NCBI GenBank assembly: GCA_903861645.1
Contig: CAIOVE010000098.1
Span: 62,001-126,000, forward strand
DNA length: 64,000 nt
DNA from: an uncultured Hyphomicrobiales bacterium
Lineage (GTDB): Bacteria > Pseudomonadota > Alphaproteobacteria > Rhizobiales > Beijerinckiaceae
Direction of reading: 5' to 3'
The translations under genes were made by a program, and so were the position numbers. Position 1 is the stretch's first letter; each line of letters begins with the position of its first letter. Under the pieces are notes generated by a model, which was not told the DNA's origin, did not search any database, and worked only from the letters and a program-made list of their open reading frames with translations. Below are positions 17,125 through 29,301 of this stretch, in pieces.

Positions 17125-17168
17125 CGTCAATCCTCGCTCACGCTGCCTTCTACACCCGAAGTCCGCCA

Positions 17169-18644
17169 TCATTCCAGCAAATAGCCGAAGCGGCGGCGGG
17201 CCTCCTTGCGAACCTCGGGCGAGGGCTGGTTCACCTTCGGGAACTTGTCCTTCCAGTAAAATGGCTTGCAGGCGTCAATGATGGCGCGGCTGTTGGTGAA
17301 GTCGCCCTTCGCCTTGCGCTCGGGCTCGATGCGCGGGTCGAGCGGCGTCGACCAGGCGTTGGTGATGATGTCGATCGAGGTGGCCGGATCGGAGCGCGTC
17401 AGCACCGCCCACATGACCTCCTCCAGATTCGAAACATCGATGTCGTCGTCCACCACGATCACATAGCGGCCGGCGTAGGCGCCCGAATGGCACATGGCGG
17501 CGATATGGCCCGCCTGTTTCGCGTGGCCGCCGTAGCGCTGCTTGATGGCGACCGCGAGCAGCAGCCGCGCCGTGCCGATTTCATGCGCCCACGCGGCGGT
17601 CACGTCGGGCACGCCGGCCTTGACGATGTTCTCGCGCACGATCGCCGAGCGTGTAAGGGCGCGGTAGCGCGCGATCTCGTCCGGCGGACGCTGCGGCGCG
17701 CACCCCAGCAGGATCGGGTCGTTGCGGTGATAGATCGCCTTGATGTCCATCACGGGCTCGGGCCGCACGTCCGAGCCGTAATAGCCGAACCATTCGCCGA
17801 ACGGCCCCTCGTTCTTGAGATTGCCGGGCTGGACGAATCCCTCGATGACGATTTCCGCGTCGGCGGGCACGGGCAGGCCGGTGATCGGCGCCTTCACCAG
17901 ATCGACAGCCTTGCCACGAATGCCGCCGATGACCTCGTATTCGCAAACGCCATGGGGGATTTCGCTCGACGACATCAGGAACGACATGGGGTCGCAACCC
18001 ACCACGATCGCCACGGGCATCGGCTCGCCGCGCGCCTCGTACTTGTCGCGCATGATGCGGCCATGCTTGCCGGGCGAAATGTAGAAACCGACCGTCTGCT
18101 TGTCGTGAATCATCACGCGGTAGGTGCCGCAGTTGATCCATCCGTCGTCGGGGTCGCGCGTGACGTTGAAGCTGCCGGTGCCGATGTAGCGGCCGCCGTC
18201 GTCCTCGTGCCACTTCGGCGTCGGGAATACGCCGATGTCGATGGCGTCGCCGGTGATGACGTTCTCGAACACCGGGCCGTCGTTCACGTAGCGCGGCTCG
18301 ATGCGCTTGAGGTCGGTCATGTAGTTGAGGCGGAAGGCCTCGCTCAGTTCGAGCTTGTTGAGGTCGGTGGGAAAGCCCAGCGTCATCGCCGCCCGCTTGC
18401 CGCCGAAGAAGTTGACCAGCAGGCGGCTGCCCTTGAGCGTGCCGGGCACGTCGGTGAACACCACGGCGGGCGCCTTCTCGTCATGCAGGATCACCTCGGC
18501 GGCCATGCCGATTTCCTCCTGCCAGTTGAGGCCGCTGGCCTCGCGCACCTCGCCGAGCTTGCGCGCTTCCTCGATCCACTCGCGCAGGTCGGTATAGGCG
18601 AGGTCGGCCACGACTGGCTTTCGGGCCCCTGAATCCCCGGACAT
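17169..18644 (-). CDS. UbiD-family prenylated-FMN-dependent decarboxylase
   Basis: 491 aa, typical UbiD length. The family uses prenylated FMN to decarboxylate (or carboxylate) aromatic and alpha,beta-unsaturated acids. The active-site segment NEGPFGEWFGYYG is near residues 278-290, with the two glutamates of the conserved E-R-E triad; the SFNVTRDPDDGW segment near 165 supplies the arginine. Ubiquinone UbiD is one possibility, but the accessory neighbourhood suggests aromatic-acid metabolism. No ubiX-like prenyltransferase gene is in the window, so cofactor would come from elsewhere in the genome. Confidence 0.87.
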   Translation of the reverse strand: MSGDSGARKPVVADLAYTDLREWIEEARKLGEVREASGLNWQEEIGMAAEVILHDEKAPAVVFTDVPGTLKGSRLLVNFFGGKRAAMTLGFPTDLNKLELSEAFRLNYMTDLKRIEPRYVNDGPVFENVITGDAIDIGVFPTPKWHEDDGGRYIGTGSFNVTRDPDDGWINCGTYRVMIHDKQTVGFYISPGKHGRIMRDKYEARGEPMPVAIVVGCDPMSFLMSSSEIPHGVCEYEVIGGIRGKAVDLVKAPITGLPVPADAEIVIEGFVQPGNLKNEGPFGEWFGYYGSDVRPEPVMDIKAIYHRNDPILLGCAPQRPPDEIARYRALTRSAIVRENIVKAGVPDVTAAWAHEIGTARLLLAVAIKQRYGGHAKQAGHIAAMCHSGAYAGRYVIVVDDDIDVSNLEEVMWAVLTRSDPATSIDIITNAWSTPLDPRIEPERKAKGDFTNSRAIIDACKPFYWKDKFPKVNQPSPEVRKEARRRFGYLLE

Positions 18645-18822
18645 TGACGTTTCTCCCGCGTGTTGGGCGCCGGTCGCGGGGCGCCCCCGAGCCGGCGTTG
18701 TTCTGAATCTTCACCAGCTACTTTGAGGACTTCGGGCGGTTTGGCAATCCCCGCCGCGACGTTGATTCCGATCAATGCCGGCGGCGTCCGTTGGCGGACA
18801 ATGCGACAAAGAGGAGAATGTC

Positions 18823-19035
18823 ATGGAAACGTCGCCCAGCGCCCGTCCGGGTCTCGTCGAGAAGCTGCGCAACGCCCTCGCGTCGCTGGTTCGCGAGGAA
18901 AAGTTCACCTGCGGCGATTGCGAAAGGTGGGAGCGTTGCGGCCAGCGACCGAGCGAGCAATGCGTCGCGCGCGCCGCGCAGATCGAGGCCGCCGACGGCC
19001 AAGTCCACCGCAAGAACCCGCTCGCGGGCTGGTGA
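18823..19035 (+). CDS. Small cysteine-containing hypothetical protein
   Basis: 70 aa from the ATG at 18823, which has GAGGAG 6 nt upstream. The central part reads FTCGDCERWERCGQRPSEQC, giving CX2CX6CX7C, a spacing that could bind zinc or an Fe-S cluster. The rest is charged helix. The family is not recognised. It sits alone on the plus strand between the minus-strand ubiD-like gene and uvrB. The ribosome-binding site and the cysteine pattern are the main grounds for calling it real. Confidence 0.6.
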   Translation: METSPSARPGLVEKLRNALASLVREEKFTCGDCERWERCGQRPSEQCVARAAQIEAADGQVHRKNPLAGW

Positions 19036-19061
19036 GGTCGCCGCCGCCCGCGCGTCGCGAA

Positions 19062-21671
<2,610 letters not shown>

Positions 21672-21720
21672 GTCCCCAATATGGGGCGAGTCCCCCGCCG
21701 GGGGAAGGCCGGTCGGCGCG

Positions 21721-22338
21721 TCAGGTCGCCTTCGCGCCAGCCAGCACGCGATACATGAAGCCGGTCATCAGCCCCATGGCGGCCACCGTTGGCACATGTT
21801 CATCTTCGAGGCCGAGGCCTTTCATGGTCAGCGCATAGGCGACGCCCGCCATGGCGCCGGCGATGGCGTAGGCGATCGAGGAAAGGGTCTTCGGGCTGAG
21901 GGTCCGCAGGCCGAAATGCGCCAGCAGCATGGTGACGGCGGCGCTTCGCCCGCCAACCCACAGGCCATAGGCGATCAGCAGGGGCTCCATGGACGAACCG
22001 GCGCCGCCCACTTCGAACTGAACGCCCGGCAGGATGGCGGTCGGCGTCTGCGCCGACATCACGACCACGCCGGCCTGAAGACAGGACGCGCAGACGCCGG
22101 CCAGCAAGGCCGCGCGCCAGGACCACGGAACGACGCCGGTTTGCTCTTTTTCGGCCCCTGGGGCGGGGGCGTCGCCAGAACCGATGAGATTGCGCGCGAT
22201 CTGATCGAGGGGAATGCCGGATTCGGTGGTCGACAGGGCCGCGTTCAGGTCTGGCCGCGCCGCGCGCGAGGCCGTCGCGGAAACCTGTCGTGGCGAGGCT
22301 CCGCGCTTGCCGAATGTCGCTGCTTTCGAAAACGTCAT
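21721..22338 (-). CDS. Hypothetical membrane protein
   Basis: 205 aa. The first 70 residues are polar. Four hydrophobic segments follow (beginning near residues 74, 115, 154 and 185), rich in Gly and Ala. No family is recognised. It is 49 nt upstream of uvrB on the same strand and could share its transcript. The A/T-rich stretch just upstream (22380-22440) is a plausible promoter region but holds no clear -35/-10 pair I can name. Confidence 0.55.
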   Translation of the reverse strand: MTFSKAATFGKRGASPRQVSATASRAARPDLNAALSTTESGIPLDQIARNLIGSGDAPAPGAEKEQTGVVPWSWRAALLAGVCASCLQAGVVVMSAQTPTAILPGVQFEVGGAGSSMEPLLIAYGLWVGGRSAAVTMLLAHFGLRTLSPKTLSSIAYAIAGAMAGVAYALTMKGLGLEDEHVPTVAAMGLMTGFMYRVLAGAKAT

Positions 22339-22458
22339 GTCGCGATGTTACGAAGACGGCATTACCGAGCCGTAAACGGATGCTTGCTCGACTATTGTTT
22401 TTGACTAAAAAAATATTCGGTTTGGTAAAATATAAAACCCCGGGACTAGCGGCGATTC

Positions 22459-22482
22459 GACGGGCGGCGCGCGCCGCCCGTC
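22459..22482. terminator. 24-nt perfect palindrome downstream of comEA-like gene
   Basis: A perfect 12+12 palindrome with no loop bases, rich in G and C, begins 15 nt past the stop of the minus-strand ComEA-like gene. It is not followed by a T-tract on either strand. It could end transcription, or it could be a protein-binding palindrome. Confidence 0.4.
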
Positions 22483-22496
22483 ATTAATCGCGGAAT

Positions 22497-22826
22497 TTAT
22501 TTCGCCTGCTTGGCGATGATCTTGTCCTTGATGTCGTCATAGACGTTCTGCGGCACGATGCCCTTCTGGACCAGCTCGTCCTTGCCCTTGTACGGGCGGC
22601 CCTTGACGATCGCGGCGGCGCGCGCCTTGCCGATGCCCTTCAGGGCGTCGAGATCGTCGGCGCTGGCCGTGTTGATGTCGATCAGGGCGGCGGCGGGCGC
22701 CGGCGCGGGCTTGGCCGCGGGTGTCGTCGCGGCGGCAGGCGCCGTGGGCTTTGGCGCGGGCGCCTGGGCGAAGGCGGGCGTGGCGAGAAAAGCCAGCGCC
22801 GCGAGACTAGCAAGGGTCAATTTCAT
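22497..22826 (-). CDS. ComEA-like helix-hairpin-helix protein, secreted
   Basis: 109 aa. A Sec signal (MKLTLASLAALAFLATPAFA) is followed by a 25-residue Ala/Pro/Lys linker. A helix-hairpin-helix pair comes next (LIDINTASADDLDALKGIGKARAAAIVKGRP, about residues 48-78) and is closed by DELVQKGIVPQNVYDDIKDKI. ComEA-type proteins bind double-stranded DNA in the periplasm; in many alphaproteobacteria short members like this occur without other competence genes. None of those are present here. It is separated from the gene on its left by a palindrome. Confidence 0.8.
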   Translation of the reverse strand: MKLTLASLAALAFLATPAFAQAPAPKPTAPAAATTPAAKPAPAPAAALIDINTASADDLDALKGIGKARAAAIVKGRPYKGKDELVQKGIVPQNVYDDIKDKIIAKQAK

Positions 22827-22985
22827 CGGGTGCTCCCAATACGGGGCCGCGAATCGAGCCCCGGCGGGATCATCCGCCGGAAGCGCGCCGCTTCCAAGGC
22901 CGCGCCGGGGGGCTTTCCGGGGATTTCCCGCGCGATTTCGGGTTGCCGGAGGGGGCGGCGGCCTCTATGGTCCGCGCCGCTATAA

Positions 22986-24218
<1,233 letters not shown>

Positions 24219-24225
24219 CCCATCG

Positions 24226-24256
24226 CGGGGGCGCGGCCGCGTAAGCCGCGTCCCCG
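24226..24256 (+). terminator. Long GC hairpin after aspartate aminotransferase gene
   Basis: A 12-bp stem with one G-T pair and a 7-nt loop begins 8 nt after the stop codon. It lacks a T-run, so a purely intrinsic mechanism is uncertain, but its position fits a terminator. Confidence 0.55.
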
Positions 24257-24361
24257 GTTCATCCGCGCGCGGACCACTGGGGGCGCGACCATCGGATGCA
24301 TTGCGGCGTGACGCGCGCGCCGATAGTTTGCCGGATACGACAAGGCCGGGAGGCAGCGCGG

Positions 24362-25534
24362 ATGAAACCTGTTTTCGATCTTTATTCCGGCCAGATCGAC
24401 GCCGATCCCTTTCCCTCCTACGCCGCGTTGCGCGAGGAGCATCCCTGCTACTGGTCCGACGACAATGGCCTGTGGATTCTTTCGCGCTTCGAGGATGTTT
24501 TCGCGGCGGCGCAGGACTGGCGAACCTTTTCGTCGACCAGCGGCAATCTGATCGACGAACTGCCGGGTCGCACCGGCGCGACCCTCGGCACCACGGATCC
24601 GCCGCGCCATGATCGCCTGCGGGCGCTCGCCGCCGCGGCCTTCGCCCGCAAGAACATGGCGGCGCTCATCGAGCCTACGCGCGAACTGGCCAGATCGGCG
24701 CTCGCGGTCGCGCTGGAAAAGCCGGTGTTCGACTACATCACGGATTTTTCCAGCAAGGTGACGGTTGGCCTGTTGTTCCAGTTGCTGGGCCTGCCCGAAT
24801 CCGACGCCGCGGAAATCCGGCGCAAGGTCGTGCTGTCGATTTCCACCGACAAGGAGAAGCGCGGACGCAACGACGAGCAGATCGCCGCCTTCGCCGATAT
24901 TTCGCGCTTCATCACGGAGGAAGTCGAGAGCCGCCGCGCCGCGCCGCGCGACGATCTCATCACCGCGCTCGCCACGGCGGAGATCGATGGCGACCGGCTC
25001 AGCGACCGCGAGGTCGTGCTGACGACGGCGACCTTTGTCATGGCCGGCGTCGAGTCCCTGTCGAGTTTCATGTCGATGTTCGCGCTCAACCTGCATGATT
25101 ATCCCGACGCGCGCCGGCGCGTCGTCGCCAACGCGGAATTGATGCCGTTGGCCATCGAGGAGTCCCTGCGTTTCAACACCTCCGCGCAGCGCTTCAAGCG
25201 CGTCGCCACGCGCGATGTCGAATTGCATGGCAAGACCATCAAGGCGGGCGACCGCGTGGCGCTCGCCTATGGCTCGGCCAATCGCGACTGGCGCAAGTTC
25301 CGCAATCCCGACGTCTACGACATCGAACGCCGCCCGCAGGGACACATGGGTTTCGGCGCGGGGCCGCATTTCTGTCTTGGCAGCAACATGGGGCGGCTCG
25401 TGACTCAGGAGGCCATGCGCGTTTTTCTCGACGCCGTGCCGGAATATCATCTGACCATCGAGAAATTGGCGTGGACGCCGTCGTCGAATTTCCGTAGCCC
25501 GGTGGCGATGCCTTTCGAGATCGGCCACGCCTGA
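24362..25534 (+). CDS. Cytochrome P450
   Basis: 390 aa soluble bacterial P450. The haem-ligand cysteine is C338 (FGAGPHFCLG), the K-helix ExxR is E267-R270, and the I-helix oxygen-activation segment reads AGVES, with Ser where Thr is common. It should insert oxygen into an organic substrate with electrons from a ferredoxin and reductase, neither of which is encoded nearby. The chosen ATG has GGGAGG upstream. It stands alone between hairpins; the substrate is unknown. Confidence 0.9.
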   Translation: MKPVFDLYSGQIDADPFPSYAALREEHPCYWSDDNGLWILSRFEDVFAAAQDWRTFSSTSGNLIDELPGRTGATLGTTDPPRHDRLRALAAAAFARKNMAALIEPTRELARSALAVALEKPVFDYITDFSSKVTVGLLFQLLGLPESDAAEIRRKVVLSISTDKEKRGRNDEQIAAFADISRFITEEVESRRAAPRDDLITALATAEIDGDRLSDREVVLTTATFVMAGVESLSSFMSMFALNLHDYPDARRRVVANAELMPLAIEESLRFNTSAQRFKRVATRDVELHGKTIKAGDRVALAYGSANRDWRKFRNPDVYDIERRPQGHMGFGAGPHFCLGSNMGRLVTQEAMRVFLDAVPEYHLTIEKLAWTPSSNFRSPVAMPFEIGHA

Positions 25535-25538
25535 GCGA

Positions 25539-25557
25539 GCGCGCCAAAACGGCGCGC
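25539..25557 (+). terminator. Hairpin after cytochrome P450 gene
   Basis: A 7-bp stem (GCGCGCC / GGCGCGC) with loop AAAAC lies 5 nt after the P450 stop codon. There is no T-tract. It probably separates the P450 from the binding-protein genes that follow. Confidence 0.4.
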
Positions 25558-25616
25558 CGGAATTTCACGAATCACCCGCGTCACAAAAGCGCGGCGATGA
25601 ATAAAGGGGAAACGCG

Positions 25617-26651
25617 ATGACGGCATGGAAAGCCCTTGCGCTGGCGGCGACATTCGCCATTGCCGCGACTGGCGGCGCGATGGCGCAAAACCGCAAGGTG
25701 ACGATCGGCAACACGCTGTCGGCGACCGACATCGGCCTTTGGGTGGCGCACAAGAAGGGCTTTTTCCGCGACGAGGGCATCGACGCCGAATTCATCACCT
25801 TCGATTCCGCCGCGCGGATGATCGCCGCGGCCGGCACCGGCGAGCTTGATGTCGTGGCGGGCGGGCACTCCGCCGGCCTGTTCAACGCGGTCGGGCGCGG
25901 CATCGATATCCGCATCGTCGCCGACAAGAGCCAGAACGTCACCGGGCGCAGCAGCATCAAGATGCTCGTGCGCAAAGATCTCGTCGATTCCGGGCGCTAC
26001 AGGAGCTACGCGGATCTCAAGGGCCTGAAGGTCGCCGAGGCCGCGCCGGGCGGGTCGGCCCAGCCGATCGTCGTGAAGTTCCTGGAGAAGGCGGGGCTCG
26101 GATATGGCGATATCGAGCATGTCTACATGGCCTTTCCGCAGATGGCCGTGGCGCTGCAAAACAAGGCCATCGATGTCGCTATCCCCGCCGAGCCCTCGGT
26201 GACGCAGGCGCTGCGCATGGGCGGCGTTGTCGCCGTCGCCAATGATTACGATGTTTATCCCGTGCATGAAGTGTCGGAGATCATGTATTCCGGCAAGTTC
26301 GCCAAGACCGACCCGGAACTGGCGCGCAAATTCATGAAGGCGTTTCTGCGCGGCGTGCGCTACCACAACGACGCGCTGGGCCCCAATGGCGAATTCGTCG
26401 GCGCGCGCGGCGACGAGATCGTCGCCATCGCGACCGAATACGGCCCTTTCAAGGACCCCGCCGTCTGGCGTTCGTTCATCCTGAGCTATTGCGGCCCGGA
26501 TGGCGAATTGCACGTGCCGAGCCTCAAGGAGGATCTCGACATTTTCCGCAAGCTGGGGCTCATTGAATCCGATGTCACCATCGACAAGGTCATCGACACG
26601 AGCTTCGCGACCGCCGCGGTCAAGGAACTCGGGCCCTACAAGAAAAACTAG
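25617..26651 (+). CDS. NitT/TauT (NMT1-like) ABC substrate-binding protein, copy 1
   Basis: 344 aa with a Sec signal ending in AMAQ. The sequence has the type-2 periplasmic fold features: IGLWVAHKKGFFRDEGIDAE, then ARMIAAAGTGELDVVAGG, GIDIRIVADK, and a C-terminal VIDTSFATAAVKELGPYKK. Family members bind sulfonates, nitrate, thiamine precursors or aromatic acids. It is the first of three tandem paralogues. No ABC permease or ATPase is adjacent. A short hairpin separates it from copy 2. Confidence 0.87.
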   Translation: MTAWKALALAATFAIAATGGAMAQNRKVTIGNTLSATDIGLWVAHKKGFFRDEGIDAEFITFDSAARMIAAAGTGELDVVAGGHSAGLFNAVGRGIDIRIVADKSQNVTGRSSIKMLVRKDLVDSGRYRSYADLKGLKVAEAAPGGSAQPIVVKFLEKAGLGYGDIEHVYMAFPQMAVALQNKAIDVAIPAEPSVTQALRMGGVVAVANDYDVYPVHEVSEIMYSGKFAKTDPELARKFMKAFLRGVRYHNDALGPNGEFVGARGDEIVAIATEYGPFKDPAVWRSFILSYCGPDGELHVPSLKEDLDIFRKLGLIESDVTIDKVIDTSFATAAVKELGPYKKN

Positions 26652-26652
26652 G

Positions 26653-26671
26653 CCGCGCGCCTGACGCGCGG
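26653..26671 (+). terminator. Hairpin between binding-protein copies 1 and 2
   Basis: A 7-bp stem (CCGCGCG / CGCGCGG) with a 5-nt loop begins directly after the stop codon of copy 1. There is no T-run. It could reduce read-through or stabilise the upstream mRNA, as such hairpins do in other binding-protein operons. Confidence 0.35.
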
Positions 26672-26698
26672 ACACTAACGGGAGAGGGAACGTCACGC

Positions 26699-27733
26699 AT
26701 GATGGCGAGGCCGTTGGCGATTGCATTGATGGGCCTTGCCTGCGTCGCGACGTCGACGTGGGCGGACGAAGCTCGTAAACTGAACGTCGGCATCACCAAT
26801 TCAGCGAGCGACGTTTGCCTTTTCGTCGCCGACGCCCATGGCTATTTCAAGCGCGAGGGGCTCGACGTCAATTTCGTCAAGTTCGATTCCGCCGCGCGCA
26901 TGATCGCGCCATTCGCGTCGGGCGAGCTCGACGTGGGCGCGGGCGGGCCATCGGCGGGACTATTCAACGCCGTCGCGCGCGGCATCGACATCCGCGTTGT
27001 CGCGGACAAGACCTCGACCATTCCCGGGCGTCCCATCAATTTCCTCATCGTGCGCAAGGACCACGTCGACTCCGGTCGTTACAAGACCTTGGCCGATCTG
27101 CGCGGCATGAAGATCGGCGGCGCGGCGCCGGGCGGCGCGGCGACCGCGACCCTGCACAAGCTGCTGGTCATGGCGGGCCTCAAGACCGCCGACATCGAGC
27201 GCGTCTATCTCGGCTTTCCGCAACAGGTCATCGCCATCCAGAACAAGGCGATCGACGCGGCCATGCCGACGGAGCCCTTCGTCACCGACTCCGTCGTCAA
27301 CGGCTCGGCCGTCCGCGTCATGGGCGATGACGTCATCTATCCAGGCCATCAACTGGCGACGCTTTTCTACACGGGCCAGTTCATCAAGAAGGATCCCGAG
27401 GCGGCGCGCCGCTTCATGCGCGCCTATATCCTCGCCGCGCGCGACTATAACGACGCGATTGTCGGCCAGCATCTCGCCGGTCCGAAGGGCGAGGAAATGA
27501 TCTCCATTCTCACGCGCTATTCGCTCGTCACCGACCCCGCCGTGCATCGCTCGCTGACCGCCGTCAACATCGATCCCGACGGGCGCGTCAACGCCGACAG
27601 TCTGCGCGAGGACGTCGATATATTCGCCGCCGAGGGTCTGCTCGAAGGCAAGCTGGATATGAACAAGGTCATCGACACGTCGATCGCTGAATCCGTCGTG
27701 CGCGATATTGGCGCATATGTTCGCAAACCCTGA
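26699..27733 (+). CDS. NitT/TauT (NMT1-like) ABC substrate-binding protein, copy 2
   Basis: 344 aa with a Sec signal (MMARPLAIALMGLACVATSTWA). It is closely related to the gene on each side: it shares ARMIAPFASGELDVGAGGPSAG, GIDIRVVADK and HVDSGRYKTLADLRGMKIG with copy 3. The related position of every conserved block implies tandem duplication. It has an Ala/Val-rich signal and no lipobox. No transport partner is adjacent. Confidence 0.87.
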   Translation: MMARPLAIALMGLACVATSTWADEARKLNVGITNSASDVCLFVADAHGYFKREGLDVNFVKFDSAARMIAPFASGELDVGAGGPSAGLFNAVARGIDIRVVADKTSTIPGRPINFLIVRKDHVDSGRYKTLADLRGMKIGGAAPGGAATATLHKLLVMAGLKTADIERVYLGFPQQVIAIQNKAIDAAMPTEPFVTDSVVNGSAVRVMGDDVIYPGHQLATLFYTGQFIKKDPEAARRFMRAYILAARDYNDAIVGQHLAGPKGEEMISILTRYSLVTDPAVHRSLTAVNIDPDGRVNADSLREDVDIFAAEGLLEGKLDMNKVIDTSIAESVVRDIGAYVRKP

Positions 27734-27763
27734 ATTTACCCGACGCCAACCGGAGCGCGCGCG

Positions 27764-28783
27764 ATGAAATCGATTTTGACGGCGCTTGCCCTCGTGGCGC
27801 TTTCGCCCACGACGCTCTCCGCGCAAACCGCCGTAACGGTGGGCATCGCCAATTCCGCGACGGATGTCGGCGTCTTCGTCGCCGACAAGCGCGGCTACTT
27901 CAGGAGCGAGGGACTCGACGTGACGTTGACGCCCTTCGACGCGGGCGCGCGCATGATCGCGCCCTTCGCGTCGGGCGACCTCGACATTGGCGCGGCCGGC
28001 CCCTCGGCGGCGCTTTATAACGCGGTGGCGCGCGGCATCGACATTCGCGTGGTCGCCGACAAGGGGTCGACGCCCGCGGGGCGCCCGATCAGTTATCTGC
28101 TCGTGCGCAAGGATCACGTCGATTCCGGGCGCTACAAGACGCTCGCCGATCTCAAGGGCATGAAGATCGCCAATTCCGCGCCGGGCGCCTCGGCGAACAC
28201 GGTGCTGGCGAAGTTGCTGCAAAAGGCGGGTCTTTCCGTCGCCGATGTCGAGCGTGTTTATCTCGGGTTCCCGCAGCAGGCGCTGGCCTTGCAAAACAAG
28301 GCCGTGGACGCGGCGCTGCCCGTCGAGCCGGCGGCGAGCGCGGCGGTGCGCGATGGCTCCGCGGCGCGCATCGCGGGCGACGATACGATCTATCCCGATC
28401 ACCAGATCGCGACGATCTTTTATTCGGGCCAGTTCATCGCAAAAAAGCCGGAGGCGGCGCGCAAGTTCATGCGCGCCTATCTGCGCGGCGTGCGCGATTA
28501 CAACGACGGCATCGTTGACGGACATTTGCGCGGCGACAAGGGCGAGGCGATCATCGCCATCCTCGCCGAATACAGCACGATCAAGGATCCCGCGATCCAT
28601 CGCGCCATCTCCGCGGCCAATATCGATCCAGATGGCAAGGTCAATGTCGCCAGCCTCGCCGAGGATCTGTCCATCTTCGCCAGCGAGGGACTGATCGAGG
28701 GCAAGGTCGACTTGGCCAGGGCTGTTGACATGACGTTCGTCAACGCGGCGGTGAAGGAACTCGGGCCCTATAAAAAGCCCTGA
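27764..28783 (+). CDS. NitT/TauT (NMT1-like) ABC substrate-binding protein, copy 3
   Basis: 339 aa with a Sec signal ending TLSAQ. It is the most similar to copy 2: NSATDVGVFVADKRGYFRSEG, ARMIAPFASGDLDIGAAGPSAA and KDHVDSGRYKTLADLKGMKI all have direct equivalents. Its C-terminus (NAAVKELGPYKKP) instead resembles copy 1, which suggests gene conversion or retention of an ancestral state. It starts 30 nt after copy 2 and ends 9 nt before a convergent cytochrome gene. Confidence 0.87.
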   Translation: MKSILTALALVALSPTTLSAQTAVTVGIANSATDVGVFVADKRGYFRSEGLDVTLTPFDAGARMIAPFASGDLDIGAAGPSAALYNAVARGIDIRVVADKGSTPAGRPISYLLVRKDHVDSGRYKTLADLKGMKIANSAPGASANTVLAKLLQKAGLSVADVERVYLGFPQQALALQNKAVDAALPVEPAASAAVRDGSAARIAGDDTIYPDHQIATIFYSGQFIAKKPEAARKFMRAYLRGVRDYNDGIVDGHLRGDKGEAIIAILAEYSTIKDPAIHRAISAANIDPDGKVNVASLAEDLSIFASEGLIEGKVDLARAVDMTFVNAAVKELGPYKKP

Positions 28784-28792
28784 GTAGGGCCG

Positions 28793-29299
28793 TTACGGCT
28801 TGCCCGGCAGTTTCTCGCGCAAGTAAGCCGTTATGATTTTGGCCTCGTCCGCCGTCATCGGCGCGCCGATGTCGAGCATGTGGCCGACCACGCGGTCCCA
28901 GTCCTTGCGGCCGAGCCGTTCCGTGCCGACCTTCTGCAAATCGTGGCAGGCCACGCAGCGCTGTTCGACCAGTTGCTTGCCATCGCCTTCGGGCAGCGTC
29001 ACCGCGGTCGCGGGCGGCAGATTGACGCCCGGCGCGAAGTTGCTCGCGAGATAGTTCACGACGGTTTCCACCTCGGCGTTCTTGATCTGGGCGCCGCGCA
29101 GGATCATGTCGTGCACGTGAAATCGCCAGCCCGTGGGCCCTTCGCGCAATGTCATGATGATCGTGGGCTGGTGACATTGCACGCAGGCGACCGAAACAAT
29201 CTCGCGGCCCTCGCCGGGGGGCCATTGCGGTTGCTGCGCAAGGGCGGGCGTCGCCGCGGCGAAGGCGAGAAGGGCGATGGAGAGCGAATGACGATTCAT
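28793..29299 (-). CDS. Secreted dihaem cytochrome c
   Basis: 168 aa. The Sec signal MNRHSLSIALLAFAAATPALA is followed by two haem sites, CVQCH near residues 39-43 and CVACH near 114-118, each in its own small domain. The start codon lies 2 nt after the stop of the upstream ThDP-enzyme gene, so the two are almost certainly co-transcribed and co-translated. This suggests it accepts electrons from that enzyme in the periplasm, which is inference. It has no membrane anchor apart from the signal. Confidence 0.85.
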   Translation of the reverse strand: MNRHSLSIALLAFAAATPALAQQPQWPPGEGREIVSVACVQCHQPTIIMTLREGPTGWRFHVHDMILRGAQIKNAEVETVVNYLASNFAPGVNLPPATAVTLPEGDGKQLVEQRCVACHDLQKVGTERLGRKDWDRVVGHMLDIGAPMTADEAKIITAYLREKLPGKP

Positions 29300-29301
29300 G
29301 G

